Notes: generated from the letters alone by a model not told the origin. A stretch of 62,000 bases of DNA from Tubiluchus corallicola (GCA_030141605.1 JAQGDQ010000428.1:1-62000), one strand, 5' to 3'. Shown: positions 11,447 to 24,900, numbered from the stretch's first letter. Numbers and translations: made by a program.

Positions 11447-13065
11447 ATCTGAGTACTTTAACGGTGTTTGTAAACTGCACCTAAATAAAAAAATCTCTGA
11501 TTTAGTATTTAGATAGAAAGCGCCACTAAAAACTAATGTATATTATGTACAGTAAGTCTTTGGTTAATGTGTGCCTGTTTAGTGATGATCTGGTTCAATT
11601 ACGACAAACTTTTGCATCTTTTCTCATTTAATGGCGAGTGTTTCAATTATTCAATCTTTATGCTCATGTTTTATAGAGAGACTCACTGCTAACCGAAATT
11701 AATATTAATATAAGATCTGCAGTACTGATTCATTGTCATATGCAGTTACACGTCTTAATGACATTTACGTATTTAGCATGATTTGTTAGTAGCGTTCGTT
11801 TGTGAAGAGACAACTCACCGAGAGATGTCATATACGTGTGCTTGCACAGCAAAAATGACCGATGCTGGAGGACCATTTTGATACCAAGTCTTCTATGGTA
11901 TTGATACAAAGATTTCAGTATTCTATGTTATTTCTAACCTGAGATAACTCGTGTTGAAGTTGAGATGCAGGCTGCACACTGGAAAACATAATCTTGAGGC
12001 GATCTTGAGAATTGTTTTTAAGTTTGCCACTGTTTTTTGTCGCGCTTCTAGAAAGACACACTACTACTAGTACTAGTAATCATACAAACGGGTTGTTGCT
12101 GTGGGGTGCAAGGGCACATTGGAGTTATGTTTAAATCCTGTAAAAAGAGTTTACTCACACCTCAAGCTGTCTTCCACCGATTTACCATGCTATAGTATTA
12201 ATTTTAGAAATTGTAGGACATCAAGGGTGTCACCTTCACGCAGATTGTGATATCGTTTTACCTTCGTGCTGTTGACTTGTGTCAGGTGAATAAATAATAA
12301 TGAAAGTAAACAGATGAACAAATATAAACTTCAACCTTTTTTCTTTAAAATAGATATGGAGAATGTGCATTAATTAACGCAATTTCCGTCGTCGCATTTA
12401 GTGAATCGCCAGTTGACTCGGTTGTCAAATGGATTATAAGAAATCTTCACCCCCCCCCCACTCAACTCACATTCAGGTTAAGCTGTTTTATTGGGAACGT
12501 TTGATTTATAGGAAAAACCAACCCTCGAAAAATAATAATCTTATTGTATTTTAATTTACAATATTAGAAATATTGAAATTACCACGTAATTTACGCGCAC
12601 AAAATGCCTTGCTTAAAAATGTATGTGAATTTAAATCATCACTGTATCCCACAATAAACTTCATGTGGATAATGGATATACATGTTTTTGAGAAAAATGA
12701 TGTAGTTGGTGACTGCACGAAGGCATGCGTAACAAAACTTGTGCTGTTCACTCAAAAATTCCCACTATTCTAGCTGACTAAATCTTTGAGCTTAACAGTG
12801 TTTATGTAAAAGCTGGTTAAAGTGAACTCAATCACTGTCTGCATTAATCATAGAACTGGAGGTCATTAAATCATCAGTAACTATAGTTCGATTTCATTAG
12901 TACACATGCAGTGGTTAATGCGATTCAATTGTATTAGAATTTTTTATTTTGCTTTATTTTTTAACCTGTCATAAAATACCCAGCAGATAATGTTACCTTT
13001 TGTAAAATTTTGACAATAAATAAAAATCTTGTTACTACTAGCTAGGGCAAAGATGAATGATGATA

Positions 13066-13146
<81 letters not shown>

Positions 13147-13933
13147 GGTGGGAGAGAAGAAGGGAGAAAAAGCATTCACGAGCTGGCTGTCTTCTGCTAA
13201 TGGCTTTAAAAGGCTTTTTGTGCTAATAGGTTACATGTGTGAACAAGTTCCAAGTAAATAAACTGCTTGGGTTTTTTAGGTATGCATGAATGTAATTTAT
13301 CGAAAATTCGATTCAACAATACCAGCGAACAAAGATTATACAAAATGTCTTCTAGAATTTTCAGCCTCAAAAGTGAATCAAGAAGGCCTTCCAAAATTAT
13401 GATCAGGAGAAATTGAAAAGAAGATTTCCTCTGCATTTTACTGTTTATCCCAGAACTTTTGTTATCTGTTATTTAGTGACTTTACTGCTTGTTGTTTGTT
13501 ATAGTGTTAACTGTTAAGTAACTATTAACATCTGTGCCCGTTTGAACACTTTGGTTTGGTGTTCTTTTAGGCAGTGTACCTTAACTTGTAATTAAAATGG
13601 CACTGCTCTTTAAATTGTAATAAAGCCGTAACTGCAATCATTTACTCTTTTATGTATATCAGTATAACACAATGTTATGGTTATAACACTGCTATTTGTA
13701 AATAAATCTCTCTTATATGCTATTTGTAATTTTGTATTTCGATACGCATTTCGCTGCGGCAGTTAGAAATCAGTTATTTTAACTGGGTATTAGCCTTTTC
13801 AAAGATTCCTTTTATTGCCATAGTTTATAAATGCTTAAAATAGACGCCAGTGAAAATTATGTGAAGAAAAACAGTTATTTTTTTACGTTTTAGTCGAATA
13901 TATTTACGCAGCTTTGCACATTGAACAAAAACG
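11447..13933. other. Divergent intergenic region between NSRP1 and BTB gene
   Basis: The promoters of NSRP1 (leftward) and of the BTB gene (rightward) must lie here, but no core element can be assigned with confidence. A sequence resembling one end of the mariner-type element at 20641 occurs at about 11548-11569 (TACAGTAAGTCTTTGGTTAA). A homopolymer of ten C lies at 12450-12459, and the long GA microsatellite is listed separately. No coding exon seen. Confidence 0.55.
13070..13143. repeat. (AG)n microsatellite, about 37 units
   Basis: Perfect AG dinucleotides for about 74 bases upstream of the BTB gene, followed by a GA-rich purine tail to about 13170. It creates a spurious Arg-Glu ORF on the plus strand, which is not a gene. 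Confidence 0.98.
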
Positions 13934-15112
13934 ATGGCTGACATTGCTAAAGTTATAATGCCCATACCAGTTGGACCTCTTCAACAAATACTAAGACCTT
14001 TTCCTCTTCAGCCTGGGCCTGGTGTATCCAGTTTTTCATTTGCGCAAGTCGCTCAGCCAACTTTCTCCAGCGGAAGTACAAATTTGTTCGGGGCAAGTGT
14101 ACTTACCTTGGGTTGTTACGAAGAACTATGTAAGGCAGACCTTGTGAGTCCTGGAATGGGTCTAAAACTGTTGGTTGTTAGGTTATTGCAGCATAGAGAA
14201 AATAAAAGCGTTGCTGCGCAAGTAGATTTACAACCTTGGATGAAGCAGAGAGAGATCATAGGAAAAGTGACAATCGAGTTTATGACACCAACAAGCTTGG
14301 AGAATGGTGGGCTAGGGGACCATCTTTCGTACGTTAAGCCATCACTTAGAGAATTTCTCCCAGAGAGCTTCTTTCATTGTGATCGCGCATTTACTGCTCA
14401 TAGCATTTGCACTATGCGTTCTCAAACCTGTGATTTTTTATCTTGGAGATCTGTTGACATTAAGCAGGATTTTATAAAGTCTCAGCAAATAATGGGTCGT
14501 CTAGATGCAGTTTTGTTTACAGTACAACTGGAAGCTGTGCCTATCAGCTCCAGTAACTTCTCTTGTCTACTAGAGGATATGAAACAGCTTTTTGAAAAAG
14601 GGCTGCATTGTGATGTAACCATTAATGTTGTTGGCACTTTGCTGCATGCCCATAAATCTGTACTAAGTTGTCGTTCTCCTGTTTTTGAAGCCATGTTCAG
14701 AAATGATACAAAAGAAGCAAGAGAGAGCCTGGTGATCATTGATGACGCTGATGCTGATACCGTAAAGGAGATGCTCGAATACATGTACACAGGGCGGGCA
14801 CCAAATATCAACACTGTAGCTCACAAGCTGTTACCACTTGCAGATAAATACCAGTTGCAAGGATTACTCGCTACCTGTGTATCAGTCCTCACTGGTAATA
14901 TTAATATAGAAAGTGTTGTCAGTCTGTTGATACTGAGTGACACTTACCACATTGATGAATTAAAACAAATTGCATTGCATTTTATGTGCAGGAATAGCAT
15001 ACAAGTTTGCAATTCATCAGACTGGAATTCTTTGCTGCAATATCCCCATCTGCTGTCAGATGCATTTAAAACTATGGCTGACCTTGGCATCACATATAAG
15101 ACTGAGAAATAA
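13934..15112 (+). CDS. BTB/POZ protein of SPOP/TDPOZ type, intronless
   Basis: 392 residues in a single exon. The BTB fold spans about 214-320: FEKGLHCDVTINV (220-232), LLHAHKSVLSCRSPVFEAMF (237-256, the dimer-core signature), VIIDDADADTVKEMLEYMYTG and LLPLADKYQLQGL. A short BACK-like/SPOP C-terminal helix region follows (321-385), with SSDWNSLLQYPHLLSDAF matching the SPOP arrangement. The N-terminal 210 residues occupy the place of the MATH domain but show only weak resemblance (for example WRSVDIKQDF at 171-180), so substrate recognition may be diverged. SPOP-like proteins are cullin-3 ubiquitin-ligase adaptors, often nuclear. The start is chosen because the ATG at 13934 is in a good context (aacgATGG) with no upstream in-frame ATG nearby. 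Family certain, orthology not. Confidence 0.88.
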   Translation: MADIAKVIMPIPVGPLQQILRPFPLQPGPGVSSFSFAQVAQPTFSSGSTNLFGASVLTLGCYEELCKADLVSPGMGLKLLVVRLLQHRENKSVAAQVDLQPWMKQREIIGKVTIEFMTPTSLENGGLGDHLSYVKPSLREFLPESFFHCDRAFTAHSICTMRSQTCDFLSWRSVDIKQDFIKSQQIMGRLDAVLFTVQLEAVPISSSNFSCLLEDMKQLFEKGLHCDVTINVVGTLLHAHKSVLSCRSPVFEAMFRNDTKEARESLVIIDDADADTVKEMLEYMYTGRAPNINTVAHKLLPLADKYQLQGLLATCVSVLTGNINIESVVSLLILSDTYHIDELKQIALHFMCRNSIQVCNSSDWNSLLQYPHLLSDAFKTMADLGITYKTEK

Positions 15113-16261
15113 TCCACTTGTTTTTTTCAACTAAATTTTAAGTGATATAAAATATACACTTAAATATGAAACTTATATATACTTAATATAAAATATAGCT
15201 TATTATTGACTACTGTCTTACTTGTTACTAACTTATAGTACATATAGTACAGACATCAGACGATACAAATTTGGTGGCATGATAATGATAGAATGTGATA
15301 CTTTTCACAGTGATACTCAATTTTTCAGGTGATGCAATGCAATGATTTTATTTTGAATGATAAAATAATACTGAGCTGAAAAACCTGTGCAACAGCAGAA
15401 AAAATTCACATTACTAACTGTTAAAATCATCATGTGCTTGAATGCATTCAGTGAAGTAGTTTTTAGTAATTGCTATTTACTGAAAAATGTATTAAAGTAT
15501 CTCTGAAGGCAAAATATGATTTGGTGTTAAAAAGTAGTATCTGGTAGCTATGTCATGTTTAGAAAATGAGGAAAAGTTTTGTACAGGCAAAAATATGCTG
15601 TGCCTATGCGGTAAGATACGAGTAAAATGGTACTATATAAGAATTCTTCCTGCCAAATTTACAAAATTATGTCAGACTACATATCACAGACAGCCAAAAT
15701 AATTTTGAAATATGTCAACTAAAGAGGTAAACAATTTATTATTTATAGTAGTTCTATATGGTGTTCCATTAGGCAATATGAACAGTAGTGGGCCGAGTGC
15801 TCCCGCGAATCAAATTATACTGCAAGCTGCTGGGTTACAATTTTCTGGGTCAATACATGTACAGAAATCATTTAATTAATGTAATAATCTAGTAATGTGA
15901 TACTTTTCTGGCTAAATTGCGTGAAAATTATATTTGCCGTAGGTTAGGAATAAGAACTGCAACACTCCCAATTTGGGCAGGGGACAAAATTGACCGATTT
16001 TATGGAGACCTGCTTTTCTACAGATTTTGAAATATTTCTCCCGATGTTCACCCAACGGCTACGTCACTTCAATGTAAAAATCGCACAAAATGCTATCGCT
16101 TTGAGATATAAATACTCCCTTTCTTTGCCGGAAATAGAATCGCCCGTCTATCATGTTAGACAAGGCAAAAAATCATCTGGAAAGCAGTGTGCATAGAGTA
16201 GAGGTGTGTGACCACGAAAAAATTACAAGACAGCCAAATTTTAGACATTATGAACAATATT

Positions 16262-16435
16262 TTAGCTTAAATATCTTCTGTCTTTCTCTTCTGGGTCCTC
16301 TTCAGCACATTCAGAAAAATGCCAGAAACATTTTCCTAAGTGCTTAAAATGCAGGGAGCACTCTTTCAAAGGATTAAAATGCGCTGTCTGAAAGGCATTT
16401 CTACATAGTTTGCAGTTTTCTGTTCCTTCTGCACA
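16262..16435 (-). other. Cys/His-rich ORF fragment, possible decayed coding sequence
   Basis: An open minus-strand frame of 57 codons lies between a stop at 16436-16438 and the stop at 16262-16264. Its translation has six cysteines and four histidines (motifs NCKLCRNAF, ECSLHFKHLGKCFWHF, SECAEEDPEEKD). It has no ATG at its start and no strong splice acceptor, so it reads most simply as a fragment of an old transposon-encoded zinc-binding protein or as chance. Function not assigned. Confidence 0.25.
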
Positions 16436-19400
16436 TTACGTCAGTGAGGAAACACGGTCTATTCAGGTTTAAAGCCGTCGTTGATTAAGTACAAGAAGCA
16501 CACGTTGTCATACTGCTTTCATGCAATTTTTTCTTGTCGAACAGACTGTCATGCCCAAGAATCCACTGATTTCTTACAAGTTAATTTGTTAGAAAACGAA
16601 ATTTTTAATGGTCACTTTTTGTCAAAAGCACTGTTCGAATGGACTGCAACTTAGCAGTGAGACATGTAAAAAGCAGAACTAACCAGAAAAGAGAAAATTA
16701 ACTATGCTGCAATAAGAAAACAGAGAAGTGAGAGATACCAGTGACATCACGCTAAAAGTTTCTCAGGCCATATATTGTTACTAATATTTTTTTCATCTAT
16801 GTATCGCATTGAAGTGGGTGTGGACAAAATTATGATTTGAGCTTAATGTTAAAACAGCATTTAGTGCTGCTTTATGAAATGTAATATTTATAAGACAACG
16901 AAAAAATAAAATTTACATATCGATGTGGTAATCAAGAATTATGGTACCATTGTTTATTGTTGATATGTATCGTTATCATTATTATCGCTAATGTATAGTG
17001 CTTTGTTGAATCCGGTGTATTGCTGTGTTCTCTTTCATCCGGTGTACTGTGCTCGTTGATTTGTTTGATTGTTGTTTAAATCTTTGTGTCTTAAATTTGA
17101 TGTTTCTGATGTGTACAACATATTGCAGAGGTGATTTTTCCAGGTATCTCATTCGTGAATTTCGGGCAAGATTTCATTAAATTGTATAACTTCCCCAGCT
17201 TACCGTGATAGGGTCTTAGCTGACATTAACTGCAATCAGTAATTAATAACTAACTGCAAGAAGTCTACAAATATATCCCTTTTACAACCTTTTTGTAAAC
17301 GGCTAACATTGTTTTCTCAATGCTAACAACGTTAGTTTTAATAGACTAGAAATACATGATAGCCCCAAAGCTTTTCATAAACTATGAAATAGGTGTTGTA
17401 GCTGGGTACAAGACAGTGTTACTCATTTTGTTTGTAAAACTTTAGCTATCCAACTAGTTGTTCAGTTTTTTGCTATTCATTATTGAGAATAATATTTAAC
17501 AATAATTATATTTATATTGCTTTATGTTTAACTTGTTTTAGTGGTTAATGTTCTCGAGTATTAAAAGTTAGATGTGATAGTTCATTATATACATATTTAT
17601 ATACATATATATGCATGACTGTATACGAATCTTTACTGGATGTACAAACATGTGATAAACGTATGATTTACATAGCCTAAATTTGCTGAAGTCGATTTAG
17701 ACTGTATGTTATCTGACGTGTGATAAGAATGTCCATTACAAAAAATTGCACTTGCAACCTCATAAGGTATTTCAAGCATTTATTGAGTAAAACAACGTAT
17801 GTCTACACAATCATAAATAATTATGCTAGCAAGGATAGAAATACTTTTTTATGTTCAATAAAAGTTTGTCCGTGACATGATATGCATGCAGTCATGTCCA
17901 TAACACTTATTGTAAACTTTTATCATCTCTTACACGCACAAAAGAAAATAAGGTTGGCTTGATGCTCTAATTGTCAAAATTATTAATACTAGTTCTTATT
18001 CTGCAATTAATTTTACTTGTTAATATGCAATTAAATAGTTTAACAAAGTTTTGTTGCTTGTAATAATAAAAAAACAAATCTATATAAAAATTTGTATATG
18101 TTTTCCTGTGCACTATGCTTATTCTCAACTTAGTCTATATTCTAGCTAATCATCAGCTTATGCTTTGCATTTGCAATATAATGATATTCAGTTTGAGAAA
18201 ACCAATTGCTAATTTGATTAAACAATTAATAGTTGCCTTCATATGCTTTGACTGCATTATCAAATATAATCAGTACATTTCAAAACTTCATTTGATAGTC
18301 GCCTTGAAATTTAATGCCTTAGGCTTATGCCAAGTTATTACTAATTTAATGACAACTGCCAATATAAAATCAATGGTAAAAAAATAATCACACATGTTGA
18401 TGACGATGATGCTGAAAGATCCAGTTCTGGGACAAAAATTTCATCAAAAACGATCTAATTTATTTACAGATAGATAGACAACCTGAAAACCCAACAATTT
18501 ACAAGTTTGTTAATTAACCAATAACTGAGAAATTTCGAATAATTACAAATCATTATGATGCAATGAATCCATTGAATTTAGAAAATAAAGTCGAGAAAAA
18601 GAAAAGAATTGTGAAGAAGACAAGTGAGCTTGAATTTGAATGCAGCTTGCTTTAACTTACAAATTGAATCAAAGAGGGTCTTAATTCAAGCTAACACTTC
18701 TAACTGTGTTTTTCACTTATGCTAGAGTAACTACAGATCAATTAGATTATTTTTGGAATTAATTTACAGCCTGGAATAATCTGGTGTGATTGATTAATTA
18801 AAGAACATTATTAAATATAGAAAGGAAACTTGTTTAAAAGAGAAACTGTGAAGCTCTTTATGTGAAGAGAAATAGCTGAGTGGTTGCATTGTGCATACCT
18901 ATGAATAATTAAAGTTAACTGGAAGGGGAACCACTAGGAAAATTTCTCTTAGGCAGTTTTATCCAACCGTACTGTTTCCAGCTCTTGTGATAAAAACGTG
19001 TTTGCACGGAAGCATGGCTAAGACACTTCTATGAGATCAGCATCTCATCTCGGGGAATGTGTTTGAGCTAGATTCTGGTCTTGCCAAACTCATCTACGTA
19101 ATGAGCTAACTAACACTGTGAGCTAAAAATACTATCACATTATGTCCAACTGTAGAAAAAATTTCATTTCGGTCAAATTTTTGACCTGGTTCATCATTAA
19201 TTGAAACCTTGAAATTATAAACAAACATAATTATTACAAATGATTAATCAGAAATGCTGATGCAGCTAATAACTATGATAATCTTTCACTGAAATATCAA
19301 ACAAACAGTAAGTGAAGTTACAAATGCATTTTACCTTCACGGTTCGCCACCGTAAACCAAAATTTCCTTATTTTGGACATTAAGCCAAAACATAACTTTG

Positions 19401-19524
19401 TTTGTGTACAATTGTGGCACAAAACTCCACATTTTGGAGTCTATTATTTCCACAAAGCATAGTGTTTGCAGGCCTGTTACAAAAGTACAATTTTAACCTG
19501 TATTCTTTATAATGTTGTTCCAAG

Positions 19525-19579
19525 CATATATATATATATATATGTGTGTGTGTGAGTGTGTGTGTGCGTCTGCGTGCAT
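19525..19579. repeat. (TA)n(TG)n compound microsatellite
   Basis: About nine TA units followed by TG/GTGA units and a gcgtctgcgtgc tail. It produces a spurious minus-strand ORF. Confidence 0.95.
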
Positions 19580-20640
19580 ACTGCAGTATGAACAAATAAT
19601 TCTTAAGTCCATCTAACTACTATTCAAACCATTCTATTACTGTTACAAGCCTAAACGATTTTTAACATGTAAGACAATTCTTATGCATGGCTTGTTTTCC
19701 ACTATAAACCATATAAATAATGATCAATATAGGTAATATACTGCGAATAACTCAATTTGAGCATAAATTGACATGATGATAAATATTAAGTCATGTAAAA
19801 AAAGAATCACTTCCACATTTAAAAAATGTGCGCTTCAGCAATAAATATCTACGATCATAAAATTTAAGAAAAACGAGTTTGCAAGGGAAGTACACGTATT
19901 ACAACATATACACAAATACTAAAAAAATCATTCATATATTACTTAAACTGCACACAAACCATTATTTTGTGTCCCTAAAGCACGACAGCATAAAGTGGTA
20001 GGGATTTAGGTATTTGGGGAACACACCAAAGGCAAAGTACTGAATTTAACTTGAGTCAAATGCCACTGATTGTCCAATCTGATACATGCTCTTATTTCAT
20101 TCCCTTCCAGGAAACTATATCATTGAATGAAGTGTGTATTCTCTTACACTGAGATGTGTGGTTTCTGGGCCATCGATAAAAGAAGCTGTGGCTACTATGA
20201 GCTTCTACCAGCTGTGCATGCGAATGCATCGCAATTTCTAAAATCAACTATAAAGTTATTATGATTTACTTTCAAAATTTTTATTGGATTTAAAACATAT
20301 AAAGGGAAGTTATTTTGGGATTTGGTACACAAATTTTAATGCTTTCAATGATAAAAGGTCAATGACAGTTATTATAATGGATTTTTGACGTCAGCTCAAC
20401 TCACTTTTTCTCCTGTATTGATCTGTATTGGTGTCACCAAAAAAGCAATTAAACCATATTTTTGCCTTTCTACTGTCTACCTTGTTTTGCCCAAAACAGG
20501 TAAAAACACTTTATGTAAATCTGTACTATACTAAAATAAAAGTGCAGACATAATTCTCAACTATTGTGAAAAGTTGAAAACACCAGTTACAAAAACAAAA
20601 AATTTGACTGATGGCTCTCAGTAAACTTTAGACTTTCAAG

Positions 20641-21359
20641 TACAGAAAGTCCTCACTTAATGACACTAATGCATTCCAACAAAATTCGACGTTAAGCGAA
20701 ATGTTGTTAAACGAAGCCAAGACTTCCATAGAGAGTAATGTAAAAGAACTGAGCTACGTTCCAGAGACAAGAATCAATACTGCTTAAATCATAAAAGTTA
20801 AACATTCTATGAGTTTTATTCCTATTTCTACTGATTAATGTCTTCCTGTTTGCCTGAAACCACCTATACATTTTACTTACCAATACCTAACTATAGCGAT
20901 TTCTCTTTCGTTAACATTTAAGCCTAGTCAATGGTTGAACAATAAACACTGCAGAGTCAAGCCCTGGAATGACCAAGCCCTGGGAATTTTACCTATACTT
21001 AGTTTGGTTGCTACAGCAACAGGTTGCAGGCAAAATTGCTCGCTGGTCACTTGATACACAAACTGCTAGTAATACAGCAGTAGCATCAGTACTTAGTCAG
21101 AAAGCAAAAATACGTATAATAATTACAAAGTTTACATTACTAGTGCGGTTTTAGAACACAATAACGCAATAGGTGCTGTTTAAACACATCAAATTAGATA
21201 AACATTTTGTTAATCAAATAAAAATTTGCCTTGACTAAAGTAAAGAATCGTCGTTAAAGCGAAACATGCATTGTTAAGTGAAAAAGAAGGTGTCAAATGA
21301 TCGGAGTCGTAAAATGAAGCATCATTAAACGGGGAGTCATTAAGCGTGAACTTACGGTA
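20641..21359. mobile_element. Tc1/mariner-type (pogo/Tigger-like) non-autonomous element
   Basis: About 720 bp bounded by inverted repeats. The left end reads TA-CAGAAAGTCCTCACTTAA and the inward-read right end TA-CCGTAAGTTCACGCTTAA, matching at most positions over 24 bases. Each is flanked by TA, the target duplication of this superfamily. Subterminal motifs also match in inverted orientation (gacgttaagcgaaa near 20688; cgtcgttaaagcgaaac near 21249). No transposase frame is visible, so it is a deletion derivative or MITE. Confidence 0.75.
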
Positions 21360-21609
21360 TGAAATGCGATAAGAAATGGTCAGTTGTATTTGCTTATCCA
21401 CTCACAAGTCAATTGGTAGTTCTGGAGGGGGTATGCTACTCAGTCAGTACTCAACATATTTTTTTAGTATCTTGTAAGCTGCAGTTTTCCAGCTTAATTA
21501 ATTACTGTTGCGTAATTTCAGCAAAGTAACATATCACGCCATATAAGTAATAAACATAAAGCATCTGCGGCTAAAAATTGGTCAATGGTGGGGAAGAATA
21601 ATTGCGACG

Positions 21610-21973
21610 TTATACATCAGTCTGTTTTGTGCTTGCTCGAATCTTACTGTTATCACGACTCCTGGGATATGCATTCTCTTCTCCATTTCGACTAGAATAT
21701 CTCTCAGACAAATCAGAGTATCGTCTCTGCTGAATGTGCTGATATGCCGCATTTGAGTCTTGAACTTCTGTGTAGTTTGCGTTGAGGCTATGAACTAGGC
21801 TCCTTTGTGCAAATGCCACCTCCTCACATTCTGCTTTTATAGGAGTGGAATTCTGTGAGTCCTCTGACTGACATTCATCTTCACTAGAGGCAGGGCAGGG
21901 ATTGCGCGATTCCCCGGGAAGACTGCTAGAGCGTAGATGCCCAGGAGATGCCTTGTGAATTACCCTTGGTTTC
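21610..21973 (-). CDS. MTSS1: Last coding exon of MTSS1 homologue, no WH2 motif
   Basis: Opens after the acceptor actaacag with R-KPRVIHKASPGHLRSSS and ends with RASTKQTDV and TAA at 21610-21612. It is Ser/Gln/Arg-rich and hydrophilic, with SSEDECQSEDSQ and a Tyr-containing stretch NYTEVQDSNAAYQHIQQRRY that could be phosphorylated. Vertebrate and fly MIM proteins end with an actin-binding WH2 motif (amphipathic helix plus LKKT/LRRT-like). None is in this exon, and I did not find one on the minus strand down to about 15,100. Either the WH2 was lost or a further alternative last exon was missed. Confidence 0.9.
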
Positions 21974-24900
21974 CTGTTAGTGAAAATAATTCAGAATACA
22001 ATGATATTGTTCTTATTTTTCAAACTTTGCAAATTGGCTTGCATAAAACCAAACATTTGTGTCCCTCTGACTGACTTCTGTACAATCATATCTCAGTTTG
22101 CCAGACCTCACTTTTACAAATATCGCAAGAATCGGACAAAATCTGGACCACTAAAAAGTCCCACATACTACGAACACAGTCCGTTGTTTCACGAGCTGAC
22201 CACTAGCTGGCGGGTCGTCACTTTGTTAATACCAGTACATTAGTGTAACCACGTGTATGTCTCAATGTATGAGGAGCGGCCTATACTAGACGTTTTTCAG
22301 ACAAATAGACGATTGATTACAGTGAGTCTAATACACGGCACCTATTGTATTAACTTAGTATCGGTAAATACGGACAATTGGCAAATTCGGACTGATGTCT
22401 CCCAGCTTTTGTCTGGGAAACCGAGATATGAGTGTATAGACAGTCGCATATAGCAGCATCTCACTTATACCAAAACTAAAGCTGCCACATATTATAAAAT
22501 TACCATGCACCATTATTCATTTCTACAAATGAAAGTCAATTCATACTGCATTGTATCTCATTTTCTCTACATCGACAAGAAAGAAAGATGCCCAAGAATC
22601 ATAAAAAGACACAAACAGGAATTTGCGTAGAATGCCAAATATCTAATTTTGTTAAAATTGAAATGAAAAAATACAACTCGGTGTAACACAAGTTATCATG
22701 TTTTAAATAGCTACAATAATATTATCGCACTGATTATTGCAATTTTAACAGCGTAGTAAAGGCTGTCTTAACTAACTTTCATATAAACAGCTATTATCTC
22801 AAACTTGACAAAATTTTGTGTGATATGCTTTAGCATCAGTGGCACCACTCCTATATTTCATTGTATATCTTAATAATTTACTAGCAAATATTCTCAACAC
22901 ATTAATTTTTCAAAGAATATATGATCATGTTAGCTAACTGTCATAAGTCATAAATCATTTATATCACAACTGAAAAAAACTACTTCTTGTAGTTGCTAGT
23001 AAAAATCAAATTAGTTAACTATTAGAGAATAATTTTCATTCTTGCAGTAAAAATCAATTACATTTTACATAAGTTATGTGCCTATATGCAACTATATGTG
23101 CTATGAAGAACTGCGGACCTACCTTACGACAGTCGTGCTCACAGCAGATGTCTTTCTTGTTGGAACAGGAGGAGGAGTTTTGTTCACTGCACCACATCCT
23201 CTTCTTGGCGAACCTTGAACTGGATACCCTGAAGACAAAAATTCACAGTTTGTTAAAACATACCAATCCGGCAAATAAATACTTCGGTTACAACAAAACC
23301 TTTTTTATTATATGAACAAAGTTTCTTAATACAAATATCACACTGACAGTTAAGTAATCAAAAGAAAACAATAACAATGGCAATGATAATAATGACAATG
23401 ACAATGATGATGATGATGTATAGCAACTATCTATGCATAGCACAAGCAGGGTCAAATAACCTATGGTAAACTGTAATGCAAAGTAAGACGGTTAGTTTTA
23501 TCGTGTCTCACATGACTGTATATTTCAAAAATACTTCACAGACATGAACACTGAGGCTCAGGTACAGAGGAGCAGAGTTGCTGCTGCAATGATTCACAGA
23601 TCAGAGACACGGAAATTTAGCTTTCCAGGATTCACAATAAATTCCTAAACTACGAAGTTTTCAGGAAAATTCAGGCACTTTTCTTTTAGCCAAAACATAC
23701 TAATGTTTTTGGATTGTGACTCCATGTCCAAGTATAACAAGAATGAATGCAAATTTTCATAAATTAAAATACGATACGCGTGTGTTCAATAGGATTAACA
23801 TTGCTTACCGAACCACGTAAAAAGTCTAGACGATATTTCAATTTTTGACTAAATCAATATAGCTAACGAAACTACTGAACCTTACCGAAATCACTGAACT
23901 ACGTAAAAAGTGTATTTCAATTTTCGGCTAAAAAATATAATAATATAGCTAACGCAAAGGGAGCAAAAAATTAACGACAAATATGCAAAGGCATCATTTT
24001 TCACATGGGGTATGTTAGATGATTTGGATACGAACCTGACACTGAACTTCGTTTTAACTTTGATACATCACCATGTGAAAATGAGCAGTATTTGCCAAAT
24101 TCATTCTGTATGTCATTATAAATGGCAGAAAGCTCTGAAACATAACAAAAAATAAAACAAAATGCGCAATGTAGCAAAACAAACAAACAACAGCCGGCAA
24201 ACATAGGCACCCAAATTATCAATTATACAGAGAAACTACACTACGTAAGTGTATTGAGTGGTTATCAAACAGCAAATAATAAATTACAAAATGGCAAAAC
24301 ATAACAAACAGCAAAATATAAATGGGTGGGTTCTAAAAAATCAAGAATGTAGTAAGAGCAGCACAAGCAAGTCTTTCGATAAACGAAAACTAATTATCCA
24401 TAAAACTTAAAATAGTTTTTACCATTTTAAAATGACTTTATTATGAACAAATCATTTTGCTTGCAGTTGCCACATTTTTGAATGGATAAAGCTGTACTAC
24501 AGTATGCTACATGTTTACAACAATTTGCCAATGAACAAGTTGGCATTAATATTTATATACTCAATTTACTGCTACAATATTAGTGAAAGCTTTAAAATGA
24601 ATTACTTAATTACTTTGTGCTTTATCACAAGGTATCTATGGATAATTAGTTTTCTATGTTGTAATCTTATTACAAATTTCTCAAAAAATATTCTGATATT
24701 GAGCTCAAAAGTGAGATCAAATGTAGTAGAATAAAGCAGCAAAATAGGGTAAGGTACACAGCTCAGTGGACATGTGTGCTTAATGACTGCAATTAAGTAA
24801 ATTTGGGAGTGAGTAGTAAATCGATATGTGACCGCCATGAAAATCACTTAAGGGAGCTTAATCGGTCATGGTACCTCTTATTTCTGTACTCCGTGTCAAT

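Larger units (their letters stand above)
15113..20640. other. Gene-poor AT-rich region
   Basis: Holds the 3' UTR of the BTB gene and the 3' flank of the MTSS1 gene. A less AT-rich patch at about 15,780-16,740 contains fragmentary ORFs on both strands and looks like decayed mobile-element DNA. No gene is supported elsewhere; short ORFs such as the one at 18115-18387 have AT-driven, low-complexity composition. Confidence 0.55.

Noticed and set aside
13029-13226. 65-codon ORF with Arg-Glu repeats
   Set aside because: Translation of an AG microsatellite.
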